In this document: positions 38,401 through 49,860 of the stretch, one piece after another | Position numbering within the stretch: the first letter of the stretch is position 1 | Layout: each line of letters starts with the position of its first letter | Assembly: GCA_963402885.1 (NCBI GenBank) | Contig: OY727093.1 | Coordinates: forward strand, 11,171,501-11,235,500 | Direction: 5' to 3' | DNA: 64,000 nt | Source: Antedon bifida | Lineage: Eukaryota; Echinodermata; Crinoidea; Comatulida; Antedonidae | The notes under the pieces: generated by a model | What the model was told of the DNA's origin: nothing | Seen by the model: the letters and a program-made list of their open reading frames with translations, nothing else | Database searches by the model: none | Translations under genes and position numbers: made by a program

Positions 38401-38741
38401 CCGTGTAAAATTTAAATCAAATGTGTTTTTTTAAATTGTACAATTACTGTTTTACTATGTTCTCCTAAGGGAGGTGAATACATTTGAATTTGAATTGAAT
38501 TTGAATATAATGATCTGGTTTTATTTTATTTATTGTCTATCTTGTTACTCTTCGCCATTACTTGTGATTGAACAACAACAACTTTTTGTATAGTTTAAAT
38601 CGAGCAGATTTTGTAACAATTTCTATATTTCTGTATTAACTAAATTATAAATGGGTGATGAGTTTGATTAATTTTATTACTGTATTGTTTATCTTGATTT
38701 TCGCCTTATTTTTCCCATTTTTATTTTGTATTTGTTATTTT
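35459..38741 (+). mobile_element. LINE tandem unit 2
   Basis: Nearly identical to unit 1 from end to end (3283 versus 3274 bases) and joined directly to it. Carries the same RT frameshift after KIIERVVF plus an extra one-base loss (AGCAATTGAG instead of AGCAAATTGAG near 36145). The hairpin is at 37857-37893. The LINE TTGAAT tail is near 38480. Confidence 0.85.
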
Positions 38742-39026
38742 AACAGAAAATAAAATCGATGTAAAAAAACAGTAATTTGTAATAATAATGGCGATGTCCT
38801 CTATAAAGCTAAGGACATCGCAAATGAAATTAACAAATGATTCTCAAATATAGGTCCACATCTTGCATCACAAAATGCTTGAGCCGATAAATGTTATAAA
38901 TTATGATGAAATCGATATTTTCACCGAAAATAATTTTGAATTCGAGCACATCATATGTGAATTTGTATTTAAATACTTATATTAAATAATATTTCAAAAA
39001 AACAATAATCATAATAATTTACCAAC

Positions 39027-39413
39027 GTGCATTTTAAAAATGTCTGCCTCGATCATATTCCCAATTATTACAAGCATAATAAACTCTTTTACAAGAGTAA
39101 ATTCCCAAATACGTGGAAAATTGCAAAGCTGACGTCAATTTTTAAGAATGGTAACAAAACTAACCATAATAACTATCGTCCCATATCCGTCCTACATATA
39201 CTTTCAAAAATAATTGAACAAGTCGTTTTTAATCAAGTTTGTGCCTTTTTTAATAACAATAATCTATTATGTATAAATCAATCAGGTTTTCGACCATCAT
39301 ACTCAACATCTTCTACACTTACAAACGTGACGGACGACTGGTATAGTGCAGTAGACAGGGTATGCTGGTCGCAATCTGTTTACCCGATTTTAAACAGGCC
39401 TTTGCTGCGGTAA
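39027..39413 (+). pseudogene. LINE reverse transcriptase fragment in unit 3 (longest open stretch)
   Basis: 128 open residues covering the RT finger motifs (TSIFKNGNKTNHNNYRPISV, then SGFRPS). No catalytic aspartates are included. This unit lacks the one-base insertion found in units 1, 2 and 4 at the VVF codon, so it retains the ancestral reading frame there. Confidence 0.75.
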
Positions 39414-40265
39414 ACCGTAACATACTATTAAGCAAATTGAGACTTATGGTCTAAGAATATATGTATTTAAATGGTTCGAGAGCTATCTGACTGAACGAAA
39501 GCAATTCACAAATGTGAATATAATACATTGTCTGACTATACACACATCCAAGTGTCTCAGTGGTCAATCGTGGGTCCACTTGCTTTCCTCTTGTATATAA
39601 ATGACCTATTGAAGGTTGTACAAAATTGCAAAATAAATGTATATTGACGATACTATAATCCATTGTGCTTTAAAAAATGAAAATAAAATATTCTAAAGTA
39701 TAAATGAAGAGCTTATACAAATCCACGATTGGCTAAAAAAGATTAAAGTCTGAGTGTATGTTGATCGGATCGACAAACCGATTGGCAACTACCAAAGAAA
39801 AAAATAGATCTGTTAATATAGATAATAATGTTGTAATACGCGTTCGATATTGCAAACATCTCGGTATCATAATCTATATATAAATTTAGGTAAGGGCAAA
39901 ATTCGGTAAATCGCACGTTATTTCTAGAATGTTTACTCGATGGTATATAAAGTTGGTTCGTACTTTCGATACTGATTTTAACCACCTGATGTAACCCTGT
40001 TTACTAATTAAATTGAGTTCGATAATTAGTTATTGACAATTAAAACGAATTTAGGTTCAACGATTTTCCCCAAATTTGGGTGTTTTCCGATCGTGGTATA
40101 CACTGTCTAATGCATGTCCATCTTGAAAAATACCCGCATACAATAATACGAGGATGATTCGCATTTTCCTATCTCCTCCTACGATAATTGTTTTTAGTGG
40201 CTGAAAACCGGTTGAACAGCTCGAGTACAGCATCATAATGTTGAAGACAGGCCGATTTACTTTAA

Positions 40266-40859
40266 AGGCCAGGTACGGGCAAAAAATTTCTATTGATCAT
40301 ACATTCCAATAATCATCGATCTATAGTTTCCCCTATGTTTCATAATTTTTGGGATTTTATTTGTGTTACACAAGCTTGTTGAAAATAAGCACTTTCTTAT
40401 CAGTGGGGGGATAGTTCAAATTACACAGTAAAATCTCTATTCTTTTGTACACAAATTTTGTAAATAGAGAGGCATTTTAAAAAGCTATTAAAAATAAACG
40501 GTGTGGTAAAAAATGTTATCAGATGACTAAATATAGGTAATATAACTTGAATATTACATTTCTGGTATTTTTATTCAACTTCAGATTTTTATTTTCATGC
40601 TATAGCAAAAATTATCCACCGTATATCCACCATCTTTTTTCACTTTCTAGGTAGTCACCAGACATGTTATTACATTAGGTTAACTACCTAACTACTAAAA
40701 AAAACTCTTCCTGGTTTTTATGGAAGAATTTTGCCAAATTTTGTATTTGACCATATTAAGGGAAATTCATGTTTTTTCGTCTTGATTTCTGTTACAAATA
40801 TTTGATTTATGTACAATTAACCAAATATTATATTTAAAATTCATGCCTCTACCTGAGCT
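40266..40859. mobile_element. MITE with TTAA (or TTTAA) target duplication in LINE unit 3
   Basis: Inserted into TTTAAA: left flank TTAA at 40262-40265, right flank TTAA at 40860-40863. The inverted ends are AGGCCAGGTACGGGCA and, from the right, AGCTCAGGTAGAGGCA. Units 1 and 2 show the uninterrupted empty site (CTTTAAAAAAATAC near 33697 and 36968). No ORF inside. Confidence 0.85.
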
Positions 40860-42605
40860 TTAAAAAAATACTATTTTGATAGATTTAATATACGTTTATA
40901 CAAATGTATTGATTTGCAATGAATGGAACATTCCAAATTATTTGGTTTAACCATGCTTGCATACCTCCATGGTTTAACACAAGTAGGTAAATTTATGGGA
41001 CCTTGGAGAATAAACATAAATAGTATTGTAATGCTATACAATACTGTAAATCGGTATTAACCACTTTTGATCGCCATTTGAATCGCAAAGTTCTTATTGT
41101 GTGTGTTTGTACTGTTATATATAATATAAACAAATATACTAATAAACTTTATTACTATGAGTGTGGGTAGCCCCTACTTTTAGATTATAAACACATAATA
41201 ATATAATACTTTATTACTGACAGTTGCTTCTCAACGTTTGTATTAATTAATAATTACAAAAAATATAAACGTACTTTACTATTTCAATCGACTATGACAG
41301 TGACAATTTTAACAAAGTTATTAAATCGGAAATGTTTTACTCTATTTAGTGGTATATTATTTAAAAACCTATAAAAAGAATATTTCGTTACTGAGTGGAT
41401 AATAAAGAAAAATAAAGAATAATTTAATATAAAGAATATATTAAAACATTTTTCCTCTTTGTAACTATCCTCATCCCCAACCCTCAACCCTAATGTTAGA
41501 TACAAAACACAAATTGGGTTTGTTTAAATGAGTCCAAATCAAAAATTTGGACTCATTTTGTGACAAGTTTCTCTTTCGGAAGTAATTCCCAGGGTGCTAA
41601 TTTTAGTTGACTACATAAATCATTGTGTCTATTTATTTGTTTCTGTAAACGACAATGTTTTATAGTCATGCAGTACGTACATTTGAAATCGCCAGTTTTT
41701 TTACGCTGAAATTACTATGTATTCGAGAACCATCTGTGGGCACGACCTAGATGGTACGCGAGCGAAGCGAGCGTACCATCTAGTAGACGAAAATTTATCA
41801 TGGAGAAATCAAATTCAATAATTCGCGGTAAAGCTCTAAAAGGACTGGGCATGCTCAGATGATGTAAATATTATTATCCACACAAAAATAAAAAAATAAA
41901 AAGAAATATTGCACACTGTAATGTAGTACCTCACTTGAGTTACTGTAAGATTATTTGGGGAAATATAGTAGTCAAAACAGAACAGCTGCTCGAATCGGTT
42001 TTTTAATATCACCAACTTGTGTAAAAACAATCAATGTTGAGTTGTGCTATTTACATCAGTCTCGTGAATAAATAAAGTTTATATATAAAACACATAACAT
42101 ACAAAGCAACGACTTTTCTCTTTGTAATATTGTTTTTAATAATGCACACTGTCATAATCTGTTATAAATGTGTAAATCTGTGGATTGTGTAAATCATGGT
42201 ATTTGTGATAGTGTGATACTTTATTTAATTTGTTAAAACCTTTTGATTTTCTTTTTGCTGGACCGTGTAAAATTTAAATCAAATGTGTTTTTTTTAATTG
42301 TACAATTACTGTTTTACTATGTTCTCCTAAGGGAGGTGAATAAATTTGAACTTGAATTGAATTTGAATATAATTTTATCTGGTTTTATTTTATGTATTGT
42401 CTATCTTGTTACTCTTCGCCATTACTTGTGATTGAACAACAAAAACTTTTTGTATAGTTTAAATCGAGCAGATTTTGTAACAATTTCTATATTTCTGTAT
42501 TAACTAAATTATAAATGGGTGATGAGTTTGATTAATTTTATTACTGTATTGTTTATCTTGATTTTCGCCTTATTTTTCCCATTTTTATTTTGTATTTGTT
42601 ATTTT

Positions 42606-44893
42606 AACAGAAAATAAAATCGATGTAAAAAAAACAGTAATTTGTAATAATAATGGCGATGTCCTCTATAAAGCTAAGGACATCGCAAATGAAATTAACA
42701 AATGATTCTCAAATATAGGTCCACATCTTGCATCACAAAATGCTTGAGCCGATAAATGTTATAAATTATGATGAAATCGATATTTTCACCGAAAATAATT
42801 TTGAATTCGAGCACATCATATGTGAATTTGTATTTAAATACTTATATTAAATAATATTTCAAAAAAACAATAATCATAATAATTTACCAACGTGCATTTT
42901 AAAAATGTCTGCCTCGATCATATTCCCAATTATTACAAGCATAATAAACTCTTTTACAAGAGTAAATTCCCAAATACGTGGAAAATAGCAAAGGTGACGT
43001 CAATTTTTAAGAATGGTAACAAAACTAACCATAATAACTATCGTCCCATATCCGTCCTACATATACTTTCAAAAATAATTGAACGAGTCGTTTTTTAAAT
43101 CAAGTTTATGCCTTTTTTTAATAACAATAATCTATTATGTATAAATCAAAGAACATTTTTCACCAAATGAAAGATGGGTTTGTGTCGATAGAGTTCAAGA
43201 ATGTTCCCAAGGGTTCTGTTATTGCTTTTAACTTTGAGAAGGTCGTGTACTTTTGACCCAAGGGGGCGTTCAGGGGGATATTTTGTATAAGTGTTTAATG
43301 GCTTTTACCTTTGAGATAAGTGGTTCTTTATTAAATGGAGTAGTACGTTTAATGGTCTGTCAATCGCGGTGCTTGAATTATTTCCCATAGTCATAGCAAT
43401 GGAAGTTTGGGGCTCGGAACTGGCAAACCGCCGAATTTTATTTCGCAGTGATAATTCAGCGGTTGTGGCTGTTATCAACAAGAAATCTGCTAAAGATACC
43501 TTGCTTTTGCGACTTCTACGACGTTTAGTATTAATTTGCCTCCGCCATAATATCCACTTCCGTGCAACGCACATTCTCGGCGTCGATAATGTTTTGGCGG
43601 ATCTTTTATCAAGGGGGGAAATTTCTCGTGCTCAAAAACTTTTTCCAGATATAAATACACTTCCGTTCATAGTCCCACCATGTCAGATTTACATTTAGCT
43701 TTCACTAATACCGACGCACAAATGTATTTGTTTGAGCTGTGGCTCACCAAGCATGTCTTTTCATTACAACATTCGTAGTTCAGGCAGCCTCAACCCTAAT
43801 GTTAGATACAAAACACAAATTGGGTTTGTTTAAATGAGTCCAAATCAAAAATTTGGACTTATTTTGTGACAAGTTTCTCTTTCGGAAGTAATTCCCAGGG
43901 TGCTAATTTTAGTTGACTACATAAATCATTGTGTCTATTTATTTGTTTCTGTAAACGACAATGTACATTTGAAATCGCCAGTTTTTTTACGCTGAAATTA
44001 CTATGTATTCGAGAACCATCTAGTAGACGAAAATTTATCATGGAGAAATCAAATTCAATAATTCGCGGTAAAGCTCTAAAAGGACTGGGCATGCTCAAAA
44101 GATAGATATTAGATAGATATTATTATCCACACAAAAATAAAAAAATAAAAAGAAATATTGCACACTGTAATGTAGTACCTCACTTGAGTTACTGTAAGAT
44201 TATTTGGGGAAATATAGTAGTCAAAACAGAACAGCTGCTCGAATCGGTTTTTTAATATCACCAACTTGTGTAAAAACAATCAATGTTGAGTTGTGCTATT
44301 TACATCAGTCTCGTGAATAAATAAAGTTTATATATAAAACACATAACATACAAAGCAACGACTTTTCTCTTTGTAATATTGTTTTTAATAATGCACACTG
44401 TCATAATCTGTTATAAATGTGTAAATCTGTGGATTGTGTAAATCATGGTATTTGTGATAGTGTGAAGTCTGCCATTTTTCACAATGATGTTGATACTTTA
44501 TTTAATTTGTTAAAACCTTTTGATTTTCTTTTTGCTGGACCGTGTAAAATTTAAATCAAATGTGTTTTTTTAAATTGTACAATTACTGTTTTACTATGTT
44601 CTCCTAAGGGAGGTGAATACATTTCAATTTGAATTGAATTTAAATATAATATGATCTGGTTTTATTTTATGTATTGTCTATCTTGTTACTCTTCGCCATT
44701 ACTTGTGATTGAACAACAACAACTTTTTGTATAGTTTAAATCGAGCAGATTTTGTAATAATTTCTATATTTCTGTATTAACTAAATTATAAATGGGTGAT
44801 GGGGTGGGCTAATAGTTTGATTAATTTTATTACTGTATTGTTTATCTTGATTTTCGCCATATTTTCCCATTTTTATTTTGTATTTGTTATTTT
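42606..44893 (+). mobile_element. LINE tandem unit 4, with internal replacement
   Basis: Begins like the other units. At 43145 it leaves the unit sequence in the middle of the RT region and re-enters at about 43790 (CAACCCTAATGTTAGATAC). About 1.2 kb of unit sequence has been replaced by 645 bases of DIRS sequence. Two short deletions follow, including loss of the hairpin. The unit ends near 44893, where the array stops. Confidence 0.8.
43146..43790 (+). mobile_element. DIRS-type retrotransposon fragment (RNase H) in LINE unit 4
   Basis: An open frame (43369-43698, extendable upstream through KWSSTFNGLSIAV) encodes an RNase H domain of the DIRS/Ngaro kind: LELFPIVIAMEVWGSELANR, FRSDNSAVVAVINKKSAKD, FRATHILGVDNVLADLLSRG. 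The acidic residues of the fold (E in LELFP, D in SDN, D in VDN/ADLLSR) are present. It is cut off at both ends, with no reverse transcriptase or tyrosine recombinase, so it is a fragment. Confidence 0.8.
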
Positions 44894-45175
44894 GAAGGAT
44901 GTATCACCGACTTAAAGGTGTATATCCAAGTAAATGAAATACTCAACAGCACGTGGTATGAAATTAACCAATCGAATGGAAGAGAAACTCTTCTGGTGTT
45001 TTATTAATAGTCAGCCCCTCAGTCAGTAGGCCGATAAAATATTACAGCCTGTTTTCGATGTCTTCATAACGATTTGGTATTTGTCGGATGTGCTTCGCTT
45101 AGACTCTCAACTGCAATTTTTGTGTAGCAAGCAAACTTTTAGAAGAGTAATATTGAAGAAGCCGGGATACTGAAA
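44894..45175. other. spacer, probable 5' flank of the secreted-peptide gene
   Basis: No repeat match is seen. It presumably includes the promoter and 5' UTR of the candidate gene starting at 45176; no clear TATA box. Confidence 0.3.
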
Positions 45176-48100
45176 ATGGAAAACCTTCACGTTGTCCTAC
45201 TTTTAGCAGTACTTTTTGTCACTTTCAGTGACACAACAGGTAGGCCAATATGTAATTCTTATTGATATGTATATTAAGATGCCATCTAGTATGATATATT
45301 TCCCTAAATTCTTCTTAGAAGCATGGACAAAGGTTCCAGAACTTAGGCCTCAATATGTTACTGCAGGTACTCTATTAGTACGCCGACGGCGGCCTTTCGC
45401 GGGTGAGGAAAGTGTAAATGACGATGCACAACGGGAGTATCTACCCCCACCCCTATTATTAGAACAAACACAACAAACCGAAATTAATCTTATTATAATT
45501 TGAGTAGAATATAATCATTTCTTTACATCTTATATACATTTTAAAACAAGGCCATATACATGGCTACAGTCGCGTGCTCAAGTTAGTGTTACCGACCAAC
45601 CAAACCGACCGACTGACCAACCGACCGACCGAAATTGCTGAACATGTTTAAAAATGTTGAAAATGTTTAAAAACATTTATATTTTTTTTAATTTACACGT
45701 AAATTGACGTGCTCGTATAACATAATTTCGAGTTGGAAAGAGAATCAAATATGATGACATTATTAAAGAAAGGTTGTAAAACAGAAATCGGGCAAAAAGA
45801 GTGCGTATTAACGTTTAACGTGCAGTGCGCGTGCAAAAATCTGCGCACTCATTGCAATTTTTTAAACGCTTAAAATTGCCTGAAACGTACTCCAATTTCA
45901 TCGAAAATAAATTTGACAATTTTGAAAATTTTAAGCGCGCGTACGCATGCGTTATATTCGCTACGCACGTAATTGTATTGCCATATGATGAAATATGACC
46001 TGAAATTTATGAGTACCAAATGTTATTTAATTGTGATTCATGCTTGTGAAGATATGATTACAAACGTGATTTCGTTAAATCGTGCGTAGACCGTGTAATT
46101 TTTGATTGCGCACCGTGAAAAACATAACCACATCGAGTCCTGGCCATAAGGAATATACTCTGAAAAATTGACTTATAGATGAAACTGATATCAAGACAAG
46201 GCCATATACAAGTTAGTGTTTACCGACCGACCGATCGACCAACCGACCGACATAGTGAGCAGTAGAGTCGCGTTGCACGCGACTAAAAATGAGGAAATAT
46301 GATGAAACACCTTCTTCGAATATGTTTGCTCAGGGAAACTGTACTGTACACTTATATTTGTGTGCTATTGTTGTGTATTCAAATTTATTAGTGGGGAAAA
46401 TTAAAAACTATTTCAATATGTTTACATTTTTTAATAATGAACAGTAATAGTTTAGTAGTAGTAACATTTTTTTCCAATTTCCTCAACAATCGAAAGTGAC
46501 TCCAAGATATTAAGAGATTTTACTATTTCAATTTCTTTACCTAAATAGGCTAATTACATTTTTCATATTTCTAAATTTTCCATTTTTAAACAATATTATT
46601 TTACTTTTTCCAATTTTAACTGTCAATCATCATCTATTATAATAAATTCGATCCAAATTTTGGATGTGATCACAATAATAATAAAAAAAGTTTAACAACC
46701 CTATAGTTATGCCGACGATATGGTGTTTCTTTTACCCTCATTAGGTGCCTTATACAAAATATGGTTAACATTTATGAATCCTTTGCTAATGAATTTGATG
46801 TGTTATACTTTATTTATTTATTTATTTATTTGTTAACATATTTCCACTGGATAACAATATCAACGTTGTCCCGCCAAGGGGACATTGTTGTTTTTCAGAA
46901 GGTCCAGCATAAAACATTACAACTTACATATATAATACACAGTTTCTTAAAATTAGTCAAACAAAATGTTAACAATGTCGATTCAATGCGTTATTATAAT
47001 AATTAAACAGTCTAAAATAATACTAAAATGTGAGAACCATATAATTCTATGAAATCTATTCGCGAGTTGACTTGAGGCCGGGCTGACGCGTGGCCGACTT
47101 GACGCGGGGGCCGACTTGACGCGGGGCCGACTTGACTTTGACCGAGACGGTTTAGGGCCGACTTATCTGGCTACGGTCTAATTTATTTATCCTGTAATGC
47201 ATACACCGTATCACTGATAAAATAAGTGATTAATATTTGATGTTGTCAATTTTTTATCTTTTTTTAATTTTCAGCAGAATGTAATAAATCCTCTATATCA
47301 ATTATAAAAATATTAAATAATAATGAAGATAAAGGTGACCGCGGCTATGAACCATTCGTAACTGAGTGAAACATATTACAATTCAATTCAATTTCTTTTT
47401 ATTTCGGAAATATCATCCTTATTAATAAACTTATAAACAGAAAAAGAAAAATCTAAACTTAAGTATATAGAATGCTTCTCCATCTACAATACATTTTGGA
47501 GTTATGGAGCATATGTTTGCAAACACAAGCAACAAGGATGTTACCACTATTCAACATACGTTGCATGAAACCATAGGTAGATTTTCGCATGTACTCATTA
47601 AAGGAAGGGACACCATGTTCAATAAACATTGCACTGGCACTACTACTTCTAGAGACATTACGTTACTGTACATAACAAATTAAAATTGGCCTACAGTGAA
47701 AATAATTTCATCTAACCCAAGAAAATGTTGAATGTTGATTATGCACGTCACCAACATTTTTCAGTATAAAGCGAATGTCTTTTTTTATTTAAAGATGTAT
47801 TGTCCCTTGAAACACAACAAAATGAAGGTCAAAATATTCTAAATTTAAATTGGCCATATCAAAGTAATATTAAAGTTATTCACTTTAAGTCGAAAATTTG
47901 AGCCAAAAACAAAAAGTTTACATAATTAACAGGTAAATTAGTTTGATTACATTTCGTCTGGAAAATCGTCGCGAGCGAAAGTAAACAAAGATTTTAAACC
48001 ACGAGTACGCATTATGCATATGCTAATTAGGATTGTTTACAACTCGTCACGGTTGAGAAGGTATTTTCACACAGATCGTGAGGAAGTTTTATGATTATGC

Positions 48101-49192
48101 ATACAGAGTAGCCAAACAAGCGCGTTTCATTATGGGATATGTTTTGATCGAAAACTTTGACTGGAAGTCAAAGTTATTTTTTTAACAAAAAAATCCTCTG
48201 TATTTCAGTTAAATTCTTTTTTTTGTGAAAATTTGTTGGTGATAGTTAATAACTATTATGATACTTTAAAATGACCCACCTTTTTACGAAATTTTTTATT
48301 TTTTTGGAATTAGTCAAAGGGACAATACATCTTTAAGATTTAACAAATACGAGACGGGCATAAATCATATCAGTTACATATTTAAATCACTCTACCTCAT
48401 TGAAACAGGCGAATCACCTATACAGGGATATTTTCAGGTGATCCGCACCAGGCGCGCACAGCCCGTTTTGCCTTGATTTTTGTTCTTTAATTCCATCCAT
48501 TCATTTTCTGTAAATGTGAAATGTTCATTTCCTTAAGTCTAAGATAGGACTAGTTAATTATTGATGAAAAGCCTAACATTATTCATACTTATGTTTCCAT
48601 TTTTGTAGCGAGCTCTCCAGATAAACCGGAAACCAAGTCGACCTCAGGTAAAATGGAGTTATTTTACAATCAGGAGAACCATATTAGATGTAAAAATATG
48701 TGAATTATTGTTGGCCGTTTTAAATGTACAGTAGGCCCTATTATATCTATGCCTATATTGTCACCAAACACCAACATTTTTCAGTATATAGCGAAGTCTT
48801 TTTTTATTTAAGATTTAACAAATACGAGACGAGCATAAATCATATCAGTTACATATTTAAATCACTCTACCTCATTGAAACAGGCGAATCACCTATACAG
48901 GGATATTTTCAGGTGATCCGCACCAGGCGCGCACAGCCCGTTTTGCCTTGATTTTTGTTCGGCTAAGGAATTCAAAATAAGCAAAAGCACATAGGCCTAT
49001 ACAAAAAATATATAAAATTAGAGACTTATAAATATTATATTAGGCCTAGTGACTTATAGTCTTTCTGTTTCGCTGGTAAATGTGTACTTAAATTATTGTG
49101 AACTGATTGTTGGGTGTTATTGAATTTAGTTCATTTACAGTTTTGTTTGTCTTTTAGGTCGTGGTGGTGGTGGTCGTTTTCGTCGTATTGGT
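45176..49192 (+). CDS. candidate small secreted peptide gene with phase-1 exons
   Basis: I do not recognise the product. Exon 1 (45176-45239) encodes a textbook signal peptide, MENLHVVLLLAVLFVTFSDT, followed by a GT donor (phase 1). Candidate next exons all start after AG in phase 1: 45319-45366 (EAWTKVPELRPQYVTAG, donor GTACTC) or, unspliced, on to a TGA near 45501, passing the basic site RRRR; 48610-48648 (ASSPDKPETKSTSG, donor GTAAAA); 49159-49193 region (GRGGGGRFRRIG, donor GTAAAG). The shared phase would allow any combination, as in cassette-type precursors of neuropeptides, antimicrobial or matrix peptides. The last exon with a stop was not found if the short form of exon 2 is used. Decayed copies of the 48610 exon lie downstream. 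The gene is inferred from splice signals and a signal peptide only. Confidence 0.45.
45546..46286 (+). mobile_element. repeat with direct-repeat-like ends and a terminal palindrome, Helitron-like
   Basis: ACAAGGCCATATACA with GTTAGTGTT.ACCGACC occurs at about 45546-45605 and again at 46196-46225, both followed by CCGACC/CCAACC minisatellite. The right end is a near-perfect palindrome AGTCGCGTTGCACGCGACT (46266-46284) overlapping CTAA, like a Helitron 3' end. The interior is rich in CGCG/TGCGC words. No ORF. Confidence 0.5.
47073..47166. repeat. GC-rich minisatellite GGCCGACTTGACGCGG
   Basis: GGCCGACTTGACGCGG and variants repeat about four times, a GC-rich island inside AT-rich DNA within the long intron of the candidate peptide gene. 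Confidence 0.8.
47793..48332. mobile_element. MITE, AGATGTATTGTCCC family, with provable empty site
   Basis: Ends AGATGTATTGTCCC and GGGACAATACATCT are perfect inverted repeats. TTAA flanks both sides (47789-47792, 48333-48336). The surrounding DNA is duplicated at 48760-48960, and there the sequence runs TTTTATTTAAGATTTAAC with no insertion and a single TTAA at 48808-48811. No ORF inside 540 bases. A shorter relative lies in STT3B intron 15. Confidence 0.93.
48337..48960 (+). repeat. direct duplication (about 145 bases plus left flank)
   Basis: GATTTAACAAATACGAGACG through CGCACAGCCCGTTTTGCCTTG occurs at 48337-48475 and again at about 48812-48953, nearly identical. The left flank CACCAACATTTTTCAGTATA also matches (47750 and 48767). 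The two copies bracket the 48610 exon of the candidate peptide gene. Confidence 0.88.
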
Positions 49193-49559
49193 AAAGAATT
49201 TTTCATTATCTGTTTTATGTGAACTTATGGGTACTTTATAACAGTATGAACTTTAAATAACCATACATAATTATAATGATATATAAAGTTTGAGGTACAC
49301 CACGTAGTAGTCTTCTCGACTTTACCGTAATATGTTAAAATATGACCTCGTAAAATTTTAAACAATTCAATTTTTTTTCCATATCGAGTGTTAGGCCTAC
49401 GACAGCAGAAAAAAAAGTTAAACAATTAATTCGCATTAATTATTCTTCGTCTGTGCATCCTTTGATTTATAAAAAAATGTCATTCATGTACAATTAGGTC
49501 TGAGTTTTAAGTTAGGCCTAGTTAATGGTTTATTTTTAGCTTAGTTTAGTTAAACTTAT

Positions 49560-49860
49560 GTCTCCATTTGTGTTGAGAGCTCTGCAGATAAACCGGAAAC
49601 CAAGTCGACCTCATTAACTCCTACATCAATTAAAGCGTTTTTCTGATCATTTTGGGTCTAAATTATTCTGCAAAAAAAAAGAGAGCAAAAAACAAACAAA
49701 AAAAAACATATTAAAAATTCATCCTTAGTTTCTTATATTATAGTTAGGAAGAAGTTTAAGATAGCACTAGTTAATTATCTATTGATAGAAAGCCTAACAT
49801 TAGTTATATTTGTAGAGAGCTCTGCAGAAAAACCGGAATCATAGGGAACTGGATCATAGG
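49560..49860 (+). pseudogene. two decayed duplicates of the 48610 exon
   Basis: AGCTCTGCAGATAAACCGGA at about 49577 and AGCTCTGCAGAAAAACCGGA at about 49815 copy the exon AGCTCTCCAGATAAACCGGA at 48612. In the first the acceptor TAG has become TTG and the donor is gone. In the second the acceptor TTTGTAG is kept but a TAG stop follows GGAATCA. Flanking intron sequence (CTAGTTAATTAT, AAGCCTAACATTA) is duplicated too. Confidence 0.75.

Larger units (their letters stand above)
38742..42605 (+). mobile_element. LINE tandem unit 3, interrupted by a MITE
   Basis: Same unit as 1 and 2, lengthened to 3864 bases by the insertion at 40266-40859. The extra T after VVF is absent here, so RT is open from 39027 to 39413 through NQVCAFFNNNNLLCINQSGFRPSYS and DDWYSAVDR (in part). 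It then contains an unusual extra segment (SVYPILNRPLLR) where a 6-9 base difference breaks the FKQAF block. Confidence 0.85.
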
